Below are positions 13,501-26,500 of a stretch of DNA of 64,000 nucleotides, in pieces. The stretch lies in NCBI GenBank assembly GCA_023333565.1, contig JAJKFH010002646.1, positions 1,984,001-2,048,000 of the forward strand, written 5' to 3'. The notes under the pieces were generated by a model. That model searched no databases, was not told where the DNA came from, and saw only the letters and a program-made list of their open reading frames with translations. The stretch's first letter is position 1. The number at the start of each line of letters is the position of its first letter. Made by a program: the position numbers and the translations under genes. Source of the DNA: Puffinus mauretanicus (lineage: Eukaryota > Chordata > Aves > Procellariiformes > Procellariidae).

Positions 13501-16500
13501 GCCCTACTTTTAAGCGTTAATACATTTACAGAAGACTATACAAACAAGCGCCGAACAGCAATTACACATTATTAGAGCTACACAATATTTGTACATGTTG
13601 CTAAAACAATGCTGCTAAATGAAGAAGCTTTATTAGTTTAGAGTTTTTAGCTGCTGTTATTAAAAAATATATTTACCTGAAAGGAAATCCAAGTATTTCA
13701 TTTTACAAACGATTTAAAATACAGCAGTAAGCAACATAAACTATTGCTTTTTATGTTTATACAATTTTTTGGCATAACACTGCCATACAGTTACAGAATT
13801 ATAAAATATATCTTTATAGTGCATTACAAATCCAGAAACTGGTTACCACTCCTACCACATACATATGGTATTGGTACTACCAAACATGCACAGCATTCTG
13901 TAATTAAACACTGCAAAGGAATACAGAGAAGAGAGCAGGACCATTCATAAAAACCGACATGTAGCTGTTTCATTTTGCAAGTAAAAATTGTTGGGTTTGT
14001 TTTTTCTTTTTACTGCACTTTTTTCTTAGAATACATTTTAACAATGAAGTCTACAGTGTTTCCAAATTTTATCAGTGCAAAAGTATACCTAATCATCTGT
14101 CGCTGAACTGCATAAAGGGCAAACAACCATGGAATAGGTTAAAACACAGAAAAAAGAGCAACTAATGATTAGCAAACATGCTTCAGCAGATCCCAAAAAT
14201 ATAAGTGCCATAACCTTTTTTACTGCAAAACAATAATTTTCACATAGTTAGCCACAGTAGTAAATACATTCAGTATATTTCACAATAAACTTTAGTTGAT
14301 CAATACGCCACTAGACTTGTAAGCGTGGTAGAATTAAAAAGTGCCGAGTTTCTAAGAAGTAAGAGACTTCTTCCAGAACAATTTGCCAATTCTCACATTT
14401 GTTATTTTATAGCAAACAGCTTAATGCTTTTGAAAATAAATATAAAGGTGATTATAAATGTAAAGCCACAGGAGGTCTCTATTGATGTCTACAGCTTTTG
14501 AACTATATTTTAGGAGTCCATTAGGTATGGCATGTACTAAATATATTCTTTAAAATAAACTCTTGCTTTCCCCAATGGTCTTAACTGAGTATACTCAGGA
14601 ATGTGGGCTGTAAAAGGAACACAGCTGTCAGGAAAAGAAATAGTTCATAGGCAATACAGAGATATTACAGAGACACAATTTACATTCCCCTTGGAGAATT
14701 GCATCTAAATACCTGTTAGTAGTGAATCTATAGTGTTGACCGTGACGTGAATGGAAGGCGGGTTGCCCATGCTTAGGCCTTTTTGACCCATCCTTCATTT
14801 TCAGGCTCCGATGGCCATCAAAAACACCTTTTGAGCAGTTACTCCAATTGCAGTTGGAACTGGGGACACGTATCAAAATAAGTTACCAAAATGTGGAATA
14901 AGGAATATGGTTCTCAGCAAAACCCAGACAGTATTTCCATCTTCTACGTGATCACAACGTTACACCCATTGATGCTGCTGTCTCCAAATCCAGAGGTACC
15001 TCAGATGTGGGCTAGGAATAGGTTTTGCCTTTGACTGATCTTGCTTTTACACTGATAGGAAAAAAAAAAAAATCTGTTCTGCAGTTGGAATCTGACTTTT
15101 AATACTTCACAGAAAAGGATTTATGTGTAAAAAATTTATTCAGAAGGGACAAGTAAGATAATATTGTCATCAGCATAGGACAAGTTTTCTGCCTAAGCAA
15201 ACATCGTTGCCTAAGGACAGAAACATAGGACATTTTCTGCCTAAGCAGGTATTTTATCATTAGAATCTCCCATGGCTTTTAAAAACTGACTTGAAGTGGA
15301 TTACTGTTTATCTCGCAGTACTTTAAGTAACTGTGCTCAAATGCACTAGCAATTCTTGAATAAACAGATCCGAGACAAACAAGAGATTACTTTTTCCACA
15401 CAAAACATAATTAAAACATGGAACTCACAGCCACAAGGGATTGTGGAAGCTGAAAGAAACCATGAGTTCAAAAATGGAAAAATTCCTGGTGAAAAATGGG
15501 GTCACCTTATCTGTTCTTTGTTTCACATCATCTGTTCGTGGCCACTGCTGGAGGCAGGATACAAGGCTAGAAACATCTTTGGTTCTGATCCACACTGGTA
15601 GTTCTTAGGACAATGTACATCATTAGCATGATATTGTCACACTTTTATTAATGGAAAAACTTACTTCACATACTTGCATCTTATTCATAAATACAGCTTT
15701 TGTCAAGGAAATTCAATATGATCTGTTACCTGTAAAAGCATGGCGTAATAAGAATTACATTTTCACTTAAACATATATATCTTACTATAATTTGTGATCA
15801 GTACCATCACAACTGTCAGGAAAAGAAAGGTGCAAAAAAATAATTCAATTAAACAGATATACATAAATTTTATTTAAAAACAAACAAGAGCTGTTTTCCA
15901 TTTAAATCTAGTAAATCTCCCTTGACTTACCTCATTGGATCATCCATCAAAATTATACAAAGCTTCTAAGTTCTGTAAACTTTCTGGTTATAGTACAGGT
16001 ATATGCAACTGTAGATTATTAGAATTACCCTGGAATAATTCAAGGAGGCTTACACTAGGTTACATGAAATATTAACTACGATTATACAATTACCTAATAC
16101 ATCAGACTGTTGCAATCTTAGAGCAGGAAACTGAGGAGCTGACCAAGCCAGTGGACAGTTGTCAAAGGCTTATTGCAAATAATAAAATATTATTTATGCC
16201 TTTAAATATGAGCAATATGGACACCAAGAGCTCAGTTCTGCTCCTAGATACGCGCACACACGTAACTGCTCTTCTTATCTGAATGGTCTCTGGTGCACAC
16301 CTCAAGTGTCAGTCTCTACGCCAACACAGTTTCAGGTACCGAGGCACAGTTACATCCTGGATAGTAGGGCACAGAGCTGTAACTAATTTTAAAGTGCTGC
16401 ATTTTTGCATGATTTGTACGATCGCCTTCACTGGCATGTGTGTACTCAGTAACATTTTGTCAAGTTGCGCATTCGCATCCCCTCACCATAGGATACTTAA

Positions 16501-19201
16501 AATCAAATTCACAGGTGTGCGCATATACACACTACTCCCACTTAACAGTGCCAGAGGCACTGTTACTAGGAAAGAACCCCTGTATGGGAGGGGAGATTCA
16601 GATTCTGGTAAAACACTGGGCCAAAATACATTATTGTAGTAAGTACACAGAAATCCCTGAATACTTAAGCATATAGCAAGACAAAACCAAGTTTAACAGT
16701 GAGCAAATGCCCTGACTTTCTTTGCACACCCTCAGTTTCTGAACTAATGGTTAAATAACTAAGTACTGGCATTTCTGAGAATACAATCATTTCAACATAT
16801 ATTGTACTGTAAACCTGAAAGCCAACACTTAGAAACTTCAAGCACGGGGTGCTTCTGGTTGCTAAGGCCATGATTCTGTAGTGATACGCATACAGTGTGT
16901 CCACTTGATCCTCACAAATCTCAATGAGATGCTACACTGTATGATTGCCCGGCAATGAATCCTTCTTTTAAGCACTTCCAAAATCAGAAGAATCAGCTCC
17001 TCCATGAAAAGAATGATAAACCATCACATTTTACATAGAGCAGAATTTGTTAGTTAAAGCTAAGTGTCTCATGGGAGTAATTCTGTTGATAAAGCTGTAA
17101 GATAAAAGATTACAGAGTGCAGGAGCCCACCTGACACAAAAAACCTCACTTACCTAATCCCCATAGCTCTTTGTAGGCAATTGATATGCCACTTCTTCTC
17201 ACTTCTATGAAAACTGATAGAAATATACAGAGTTGCGATTTAAAGAAAAATAATTGCAGAGTTAATAAGGATATGAGTCCCAAAGTTCTTCACTGTATTT
17301 TCAGATACACTGGGTCCTTAACGCAGACAGCCCTGCCAGATTAAAAGTACATTAAGTACTTAATTATGAGTGGAGAACCAGCAAGCATGTATAGGTGAAA
17401 GCTGTGTCACAATAACAGAATACTGTACTGCAAAGAAATTTTTTGGATACACATCTCAGGAGCTTTCTGGTTTAAAATAGAGAAAGATTTCTCTTTTTCT
17501 TTTTGTTCACTAGACAAAAGATCTCCTGAGGTCATTGATGTTCAATCAAATTACAGTATAACACCCCCAGTATCCCTTATTTCACTTGAACACTATGCTT
17601 TTTTTTTTAAAGTGTTTAACCTTAATACTAGAGCCCATAAATTGAAAGCTCTGTATAACTACCTACGTTATAGTTACATTCCTCATACACAGGGTATAAA
17701 TTTTCCCTATGCCATTCAAGAAATAACTATGTAAAAACAACGCTATTAGGTTGGCATGGTTAGGCACTCAAGATTTAAAAAGTCATAGGCAGAACATAAA
17801 GTTGTCCTCCCTGTGCGTACGCATGGGGTCAGAGTCCTTAACTACACGGACCAGTTCTACCTCAGCATTTCCTGTCCCCTTCTGCTCTGAAGGTCACAGG
17901 CAAACATGAACACAGGGATCCTAGTTCAAGTCCAGGGTATTGTGAAAGGCTTCTCAGCACCTTTCCAGCTTTAAAGAGGCGGTGGCTGCGGGAGGAATTC
18001 TCTGGGGCATTTCTGCTCAGTCAGACATAATGCCTCCTTGAGCAATCTGGGTTACCCTTAAAAAAATCCACATACATACGTTCCTTTCCTTACAAGTCAG
18101 CACAGGAGAAGGAGCGATACGTATTCTTTCTTCCCTGCCTCTTTAGAATGGAAAGAGCCTAATCTTTGTCCATGGGTACCAAGATCTCTAACTGCCACTC
18201 TGTTTGATCCCAGGAAACAGTGCTACCTGGGGAAAGCAATGGATGATGCACTGCCATGATGGGAATTAGCGATACAAAAAAATACAAGACATTTTGTCTA
18301 TGCTCTGAAACCCCTGAAGACTTTGTCATTTTGAGTTATAAGACTTGAATAAAGTCCTGTAGCACTCTGACACTCAAACTGTAGTCAGCCACTTGCCTCA
18401 TAACATTTCATCAAAAATACATTAAAGGCAGTGGATAGTATATACACTTTTAAATAGAAAACACATACAGAAGTTTTAGACTATTTTAGGACTGTAGAAA
18501 GTGTGAGATCTACCTGCATTATTCTTTAATTCATATTCTACACAATTAACTTGCTGGGTACTATCTTGTTTGACTGAATGGAATGAAGTCAGAAGAGGCT
18601 ACTCAAGGAAAGCAGACAGTCCTTCAGTGAAGAAAGTTGGGAAAGATCTTATTTGGGAAATTCCTACCTGCTGGCCTCCAGCCGGGCCAGCAGACTGGCC
18701 TGCCTCAGGTTTCAGCAGATGATCAAAATCACATTAAACTGAGAAAGACCTCTGATAGAGAGCAAAGAGAGGAAACAGACAGCTGGAAGGAAGCATCAGG
18801 TCTGCCTTTCTCTCCCAGACCAGCAACAGGGGGTTCAGCATTGTGCAGACCTTACCCAAAACATCCAAGCTCAGGTAAGATCCAGCTGGACAGGCCTGGT
18901 GACATTTTCTCTGATGTCTTTGATGATTAAGCAGTGCTTCTGGTGAAGACACTGCTATTCAGCTATCCAGAGGCTTTCCAGGTGCTGAACCCAGGTGGGG
19001 GAGTTGTTTTATTACAGCTGATCAACAGAGAGCTTTCACACTGAGACCAAATCTGAGTGATCAAAGAGTCCCCTCCTCCCAAATTAGCAGTAGTAACAAA
19101 TGAGTCAAGAGAAGAGAGAACTTAACAGGGACTAAAAGAAGTCTAAAGTGCAACTTCCCTTGTACCCAAAAGCTGTGGATACAGTTTCATTGCAAGTTAA
19201 A

Positions 19202-19211
19202 CTTTTATTCA
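19202..19211 (-). terminator. OGFRL1: Candidate proximal poly(A) signal of OGFRL1
   Basis: TTTATT on the plus strand (AATAAA on the minus strand) about 600 bases after the OGFRL1 stop codon: the first canonical signal downstream. Use is inferred only. Confidence 0.4.
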
Positions 19212-19809
19212 ATGTACAATGATACCCAGCTGCATAGGATATTTTGATATCTGTAACTAACTGTCTCCAACAAGGGTGCTAATCTAAGGTAAAAGATGCT
19301 GTGCAAATACTGCTGTTAAACATGAACATAGTTCCTAAAAAAATATCCACTAGGGAAAAAACTGTGCTCTCGAAATAATTTCTAGTCATTTCATAAAAGG
19401 AAATCAACACGTAAAGCATATTAAAAGAAGCTTAAAAATTCCAATGTTCCAAGGCTTTCTAGTAAGTTATGCTTTTTTCTTTTTTTTTTTTTTTTTAAGT
19501 ACTGAATGAATTTAATGGCAAAAAAAATAGATAAGCTTTTCTATGCAATCTGTCTGGAAAAGATAATGAATTTCTTAGCTTTGAATATACACGATTGTTT
19601 TAAAGAGCCACACTTGGTTGACTGCTGATAAACTGAGGTTGAAAAAAATAAATTCATTAACCTAACAGAAGCCTAATCTGATGCATTCACAAGCAGCATA
19701 GTCTCATGAACATTTTATACTACACTAGATGGAAATTTCACCCAAAATGAAGGAGCAATGAATAATTTGCTTCATTCAATATGAAACATGATGATTTTTA
19801 ACCTCAGAC

Positions 19810-20569
19810 TCATGATTTGAGCTCATCCTTGTTTTTTGTGGTGGTCCCCCCTGAAAGCGTATTCTTATCAAGGTTATCTTGTAGATCTGCTGATGTGTTA
19901 TTTGAAGAATTCTCAGTGTCACATAAATCTTCCTCTATAGTGCCTGGGTGATTTCCACAGTCATTGTTCAGATTTTCATCACCTTTTTTGGAATGAGAAG
20001 CGTCCTCCTTTCTGTCTGAAGTATCATGAATTTCTTCTGATTTTGAAAGCTGACCGGTATCGTTATCACTGTTCTTTTCACCATTGTTCTGCCTAACAGC
20101 ATCACAGTTCATTTCTTGTTCATCCTGGTCATTTTCTTCCCCGTTTTTTGTGACTTCTACCTTTCTTTCTTCAGTTGTTTTACCAGCTGAGCTTCCACTT
20201 GCCGATGTATTCTTAGGCTCTTTTGGTTTCTTATGCTTAGAAATATAACTATTGTGAATAGAAACTGGAGATGCTGGCTTTTTGTTTGTTTTGCTTCCTT
20301 CTGACTTCTGTTTTCTTGGGGGTCCCCAGATAAAATGCTCTGAGGGTGTATAATGTTGCTGGGCAAATCTCAGGAGTTTCCTCCTTTCTCTTCGGTCTCT
20401 AATAGTATACACAAAATATTCCAGAGCACTTTGCTTAATGTTGGGAATGGTATCTTCCACAAGAGCTTCATGAAGAATAAATTTTACCAGGGGAGATTTG
20501 AAACTCTCATATCCAAGCTCGCCAAGACTTTTCAGAATTCGAGTGATTCTCAAGTAGTTGTGTTGAGAC
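19810..20569 (-). CDS. OGFRL1: OGFRL1 coding exon 7 (last coding exon)
   Basis: Begins by completing Glu243, then SQHNYLRITRILKSLGELGY. Contains the end of the OGFr domain (RERRKLLRFAQQHYTPSEHF) and a long Ser/Asn/Asp/Glu/Lys-rich tail ending NKDELKS. Acceptor CTTCCAAAG. The stop is TGA at the 19810 end. Confidence 0.95.
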
Positions 20570-23500
20570 CTTTGGAAGAAAAGGGTGAAAAAATTTCATT
20601 GAATCAGGAAAAAAAACACCTTACAGATACAGAACTGGAACTGCAATTCGTCACTCCTTTTTATCACTCCAGGTGCGTACTTCAGGCTTCCTGTACTTTA
20701 ATTTCTCACAGCTGCTTTGCTAGCACCTCCTTTGCTAGGATGTTGTGAGTGAAAATTAGAAAAAAAACCAAAATCAAAGTGTGTACTGATTTCGATTCTT
20801 TCTGCTGTACGTATGTATTCTTTCTGAGGAGAAAACCCAGTCACTTTATAAAATATGGGGTTTGTAGTGTATTGCAGTAATACAGCTACAGAACAGGCTT
20901 CGCTGCACTTAAGCTATTTAAAAGGTGGGTCTCCAGTCTAGACTAGCTGCCTGCACTTCTGATACAGTCCATGCTGCGAGAAGAACAGGCACCTCTGGTG
21001 ACCAAGTCCCACTGTCGTAAGAAGTGTCTAAGATAAATGGAACAAACTATCTTCTGGAAGTGCTTGTGAAGAGCTCTTTCCCTCATAAAGTACACCTAAG
21101 TAAACAGTAAAACTTAAATGCCTGAATTTTAGATGTCTAAAATTAGGTAAAAAGAGTCCCAAATCCTGACTTAAAACTGTGTAACTACTCACTGGTGAGA
21201 ATATACGAATTACAGTGTAAAAATGTGCAGTGAGAAACATTGGGGCTTCCTGAAACCTTGTTTTATCTGTGGCCTGAGTCTGAGCCCACACCATATTGGC
21301 TCATATAATATTTAAGTAAAATCAGTAACAAATTATTCCCATTATTCACCCAAAATTATCCATCAGCAATTCTACCTACAATCTTTCATTTGGACGGGAG
21401 AACAGAATACTGCAAGAAAACAACCTTCAGCTCTAAGGTCAGATGTATTAGGAAAGTGATCACAAGATTTGAAAAGACATTCTGATACAATTAATCCGCA
21501 TGGGACAAAATTCAGTGCAAACTTACACTCCCCAAAATGCCGATGAAAAGCGACAGATGTAATTTGCTGAAAGTTGGGCTAAAGTTTGACTTAATGCATG
21601 TCTGAATCTCTCCAGTGAAGCATTGCAATTAAAAAGTATTAAATACATAATATTTCATGTTTTGAGGAGGGAGGGAAATCTTGTTATTTAGCTTCCATAC
21701 AGGTGTGGAGAATTTGATTTTTCTCAAAAAGAAATGTGAATACAAAGATAAGCCACTCGTTCTTTCCAACTCGGAAGCAGCGCTTTGGGATCTGGTGAAA
21801 ATACGTTCAGTAGCATGACAAACAAATTAATTTGGAACTGTGATCATCTTCAGCACCATCTGAAGCTGTATTTTCAGGGAATTCAATGATGTCAGTTAGA
21901 CTGGTAATGGGCAAGAAGCACAATCAAAAAAAGGAGAGAGAGGAACGTGCACATACAGACACAAACCAGCACTGACTATTTCTTTTTCTCTTTTTCCTGG
22001 CAATCTTTGGAAAACATACCTTCCCTTTCTCCAGAAAACAAAAGGCTAAAGAGATTCTATGGCAATTCTAGAGAGTGGAGTGCACATCATTACTTACTCA
22101 TTCAAATGTTGAAATCTTTCTTGCCAGTTAGCAGCTCGTGCTACGTTTCCAGTTTTATCAATTAGCTTTATTCCAAAAAACTCCAACATCATTTTGTAAG
22201 CCAAAAGGAATCTTCTAATTGCTTCTTTTGTTTTCTTAAATTCCTAATAAACAAAGAATACGTCCAAAATTCTAAGTGGCACTAAAGCAAGTACTTCTGC
22301 ATTGTATAAAACAACTCTACATTACAAAAAGGAGTTTTGTATCAAAATTAATGTGATGGTTTGTACTGAGCTCAATTTGCATTACCTCAATTTCATATGT
22401 AGTTAATTCTTTAGCATAGAAGTTCAGACCTTGTTCCCTCAGTGGGAAAAGCCTGTTAAAAGAAAAAGCGCATTACGACTCAGTATATGAACACTTAATC
22501 AAATTAATGCTTTGAAACAGCAATGGTAATAAGTGACCAACCACTGTATGTAAGTGTGGTTATGTTCCAGTTTTTCATAGTCTCCTTTCCATTTATTTAG
22601 GACTTCTTCAATATAAACCCCTGCATAAAAATAATTGGAAAACTGTTAGGTAGCCATCAAAACCAGCATTCAGCTACATAAAGTACATGCCATGTTCACA
22701 TAATGATAGAATACACACTTTAATTCTCTTTCACATACTATGTGAAATAAGGACTATTACAACCATAAATAAATTCATTTTAATTTAAAATTAATTTAGT
22801 TACTAAAACTTAATTAAAAATAAGAGATTTATCAAATTTCAATATAAACAAAACCAACTGACTTATACTGAGTTACTTACCAGCAGAGAGTATGTGACAA
22901 TAACCTCTGTAAAATGTACTTCCCCAGAAGTTCTCATGTCCTAGGTCCCTTTATCACCCTGACTGGTATTTAACAAACCACTTACATAAAATATTGCATT
23001 GTGAATCACCTGTCGTTGCTTTAACATGACAAAACTGGGCACATCAGACTCTCCCTCTCCCCTTCCCTCTCCCTCTCCCTCTCCCCACCCCCCCGCCCCA
23101 CCTTAGTAGAACAATACCTCAACTCTTTAAGAAATCTCCCACTCCAGGAATCCCTCCAGCTGCAAATAACATTACAATTGGGAAATCTTTCTCAGTTAGC
23201 TGTGACCAAGAGTCTTGCTGCCATTGCTATGAGTTTGACCTTGGGTTCTCAGGTCATGCTCAACAAATGAGAATTTCAGCTTTTAGTGGTCTCAAAACAG
23301 TTGTGGAGCTCAGTCAGTTCCTCTTGGAAAGACACAGTGATAGAAAAAGGGGACAAAGTACATGTAAAAGGAAATTTATGATTCTTCACACTGAGACCGT
23401 GCTCATGAAATTCAGTCATGGGCCAGGGCACTTTTCCAGGCACTGCACAAATACACAAAGTACATAAAAGGATGTTCCTTGTTCCAAAACCTGTACAGTC

Positions 23501-26500
23501 TTTTTCCATGAATGAACGCTCAGTGTTAGTCTATTTCTACTCTGAAACCAACAACATTTTGACCACTGCCGCATGGCCTCTCCCAAAGTCAGATAGGATA
23601 GCAGTGGCCTAAAAAGCCCAAAGCCCCACGTAGATAGTCTCCTATTACACACTTGAGATATATCTCTCTCTCCCCCCAGTGAAAACTTCCACTTGGGTCT
23701 CAGTGACAAAGGAGAACTCATTTGGTACTTTTCTTCAAGAAATGGACAAAGCAGGCAGTCAAAGGGGCTGCTAAGAACATGGGGTTTCCAGTGCAGGCAA
23801 GGCTGGAAAAGGACCTTACAAAGAGTCACCACCTTCCACCATCACCGCACTGTATCCAACCTACATTTCAAGTATTGGAAAACTTGCTGCTCAATTCCAG
23901 GGTGGAGAAACCGACAGGCCAGTTACGAGTCAAAACCAAAGCTAAATATGTAGGTCATGGAATTAAACTTCAGATCTAATATTGCACTAGAAATACCTTT
24001 TTTTAATAACATTCTCCAGTAGTTCAGTACCTAACATGGCAGCTTAAACTCCCTCTGAACACTCTCATAGATCCACAGACTTACATCAAGGTGGTGGCTA
24101 CTCTTTCCCATTCTCAATAAAAACTTCTACATAACCAGAGCTCACAGCTATCAACACTTCAGCCTCCATGGCCTATCAGCCACCTTTGACACTACCAACT
24201 GTGGTTTTCTCCTAAAATATTAAGAGAAATTTTATTCTTTACAAATTTTAGGAGGGAAGCCCTCCTCTAGCTTTCAAGACTATCTCTTCTCGCGGCTAAT
24301 CCTCTTGAATTGCTCCTTCATTTTGCACTTTAAAGAATTCCGCCCCCCCCAAACCTTTTCTGGCTTTCAGTTTCAGGTTCACATGGACCTCAGTGCCCTT
24401 CTCTTTCTGTATCTGTTCTCTGTGTAACGTCTCCTGAATTTGCTACCTCTGTACAGGTAATTCACAGATCTAACTCTTCTTCCAGTCAAGCTAAGAACAC
24501 AGTCTTCAGCATCTGCCTGTGGATATCGAGATAAAGCTCAAGGTGATTAAAACAAAGGTCTTATCTTTCTTTCACATAACCTGACTTGTTTTCTCACTTG
24601 CTGAGGATATTATCACTATCTTGCCTATAAACAGCTCTCATCTTCAACCTTTCTATATGTACATCTTTACATCCTTCTATATAACATTCCTTCCCATCCT
24701 GCTTCCTATCAGAACTTTGACGTTTTACATCTCAACATCCTCTTTCCTGACCTTGAACAGTGCCCTCTTGTCACGCTTACATCTACCCTGAACGCTGCTG
24801 GTAAGATCATGTTTCTAGACAGCGGCTTTTTTATATTGCCTCTTTTTTTTGCTTTGCATTCTTCCATTGTGAAGCCCTTTTCTGTAACATCAGACAAAAA
24901 CTATACGCCTTCACTTCCAAAGCCTTTGTGACCTGCCCCTTCCTACCTTATCAGAACCCATTTGTTGCTATGAGACTGATCCTGCTCTGACAGGATCCTG
25001 CCTCAATGGCAGTCTCCGTGTCTCACTTCTTCTGTATTGCAGTGTGCACTTTGATATTTCCTCCCAAGCTGCTCTCATGCCGAGAGAATCGTTCTGCAAA
25101 CGCTTTCAAAGTAACCTCATCATTCTTTTAAAACTGTCAAAAGCTTATTTTTGGTCTGCAAAATTTTTTTGCCAATGGCTAAGTCTCATGTGCCGAGACT
25201 CCCGTCTACCATTCTAACCAAGACTGTTTTATTGCCTCCTTCTGCTTCCCCATCTGTCTACTATCCTCTTGTCTCTCACACTTTGCTTGCAAACTCTCTA
25301 GAGCAGAGTTTGTCATCTTTCAGCTTGTCCTGTGTTTGTGCAGAACCTTGCATATCGGGTTCCTGCTCCACTACCAGAACCACTAGGGATTTTGAGAAAT
25401 TATTTTATTATTGTTATTATAATAATCACACATGAGGTAGTTACAACACATTCTATTTCCCTTACACAGCGCTGGGGATAACACCCATATCCCTGCCACT
25501 CCTATTCAAGCAGCAAGAGTTTGTGCAGCAGAGTGGAGCAACTTTATCTTTGTTTAATACAACGTAGTGGTACAAACAACGCCCTGTACTACATCATGCA
25601 GAAAATGCATGAGAAAAGCACCGCCTCCCTGGAGTGAAAGCTAACTCTGGTTTAAGCATAACCTGTTCCCATGTTATCAACATGTTACTCCAACATGGGA
25701 GGTTCAAGTCGTACAATATATAACTATACACCTTTAATTTGTCAGCACCGCAACTATCACTACAGTTTCACTTTGTTACTATTATTAGTGAGCATTCTTT
25801 TGTTATCACTATGATTGCCACAGATTACTCACCATCAGGTTTAAAAGGGATTTTATTTTTGTAAAAGCGGAGATTGCACAAGTCATTTTGATATCGAAGA
25901 TCTTTAAAGTTCTGCTGAAAGAAAGGAAATAGAACATTATCACCCTACAAAAACCTGTCAAGAGTATCCAGAAAGTGATACTGTGCTCTCTGAATAATTT
26001 GAGGACAAAAAAATTTCAGAGTTTTATGAAAACTGGAAATCACTTAGAATTATTCATGCACTTAAAAGATTCAGTTTAAGGTTCTGCAAGTTCCTTCTGG
26101 CTGGTACCTTCTCCTACTGAGGCAGAGGTTAGAGCAGCAAGCATAGCAGCACCTTGACTTTGGTCTCAAGGAACTTCCAAGATGCAAATAATAATAATAA
26201 TAATAAGTCCAAACTCTATCATCTACCCTCTCCGATGTTCAAGGCACAAGCCTTCTTCTGGGCTCCTACCGCTGTTCCCAGGCTTACACAGGTGTTTGCA
26301 TGTATACACCTGGGATGAAAAGACATTGCACTAGTTTCACTCCTCTCCCACTGGCATATGTTGGGCCTCTGCATCAGCTTTTTGATTCTTCTCATTTCTC
26401 ATATTTATTAGGCACCACAAAGGTTTAGGAATGTTTGTGTTGTGTGCTGTCGTCTACTAAAAAGACAATTTTAAACCATAAAATATTCTTACTGGATACT

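Larger units (their letters stand above)
13480..19809 (-). other. OGFRL1: Probable OGFRL1 3' untranslated region (long form)
   Basis: AT-rich sequence without recognised repeats or coding exons directly downstream of the stop codon. On the minus strand, AATAAA-type signals occur at about 19205-19210, 15644-15649, 15135-15140 and 13629-13634, and ATTAAA at 13495-13500. This fits alternative polyadenylation with a short form of about 0.6 kb and longer forms up to about 6.3 kb. The distal limit is inferred from the last signal and the change in sequence character; no transcript evidence is available. A T-rich tract lies near 19473-19497 and an A-tract at 15060-15073. Confidence 0.45.

Noticed and set aside
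18637..18930. 97-codon plus-strand open frame
   Set aside because: Antisense within the OGFRL1 3'UTR block, no family resemblance, no splice or promoter support.
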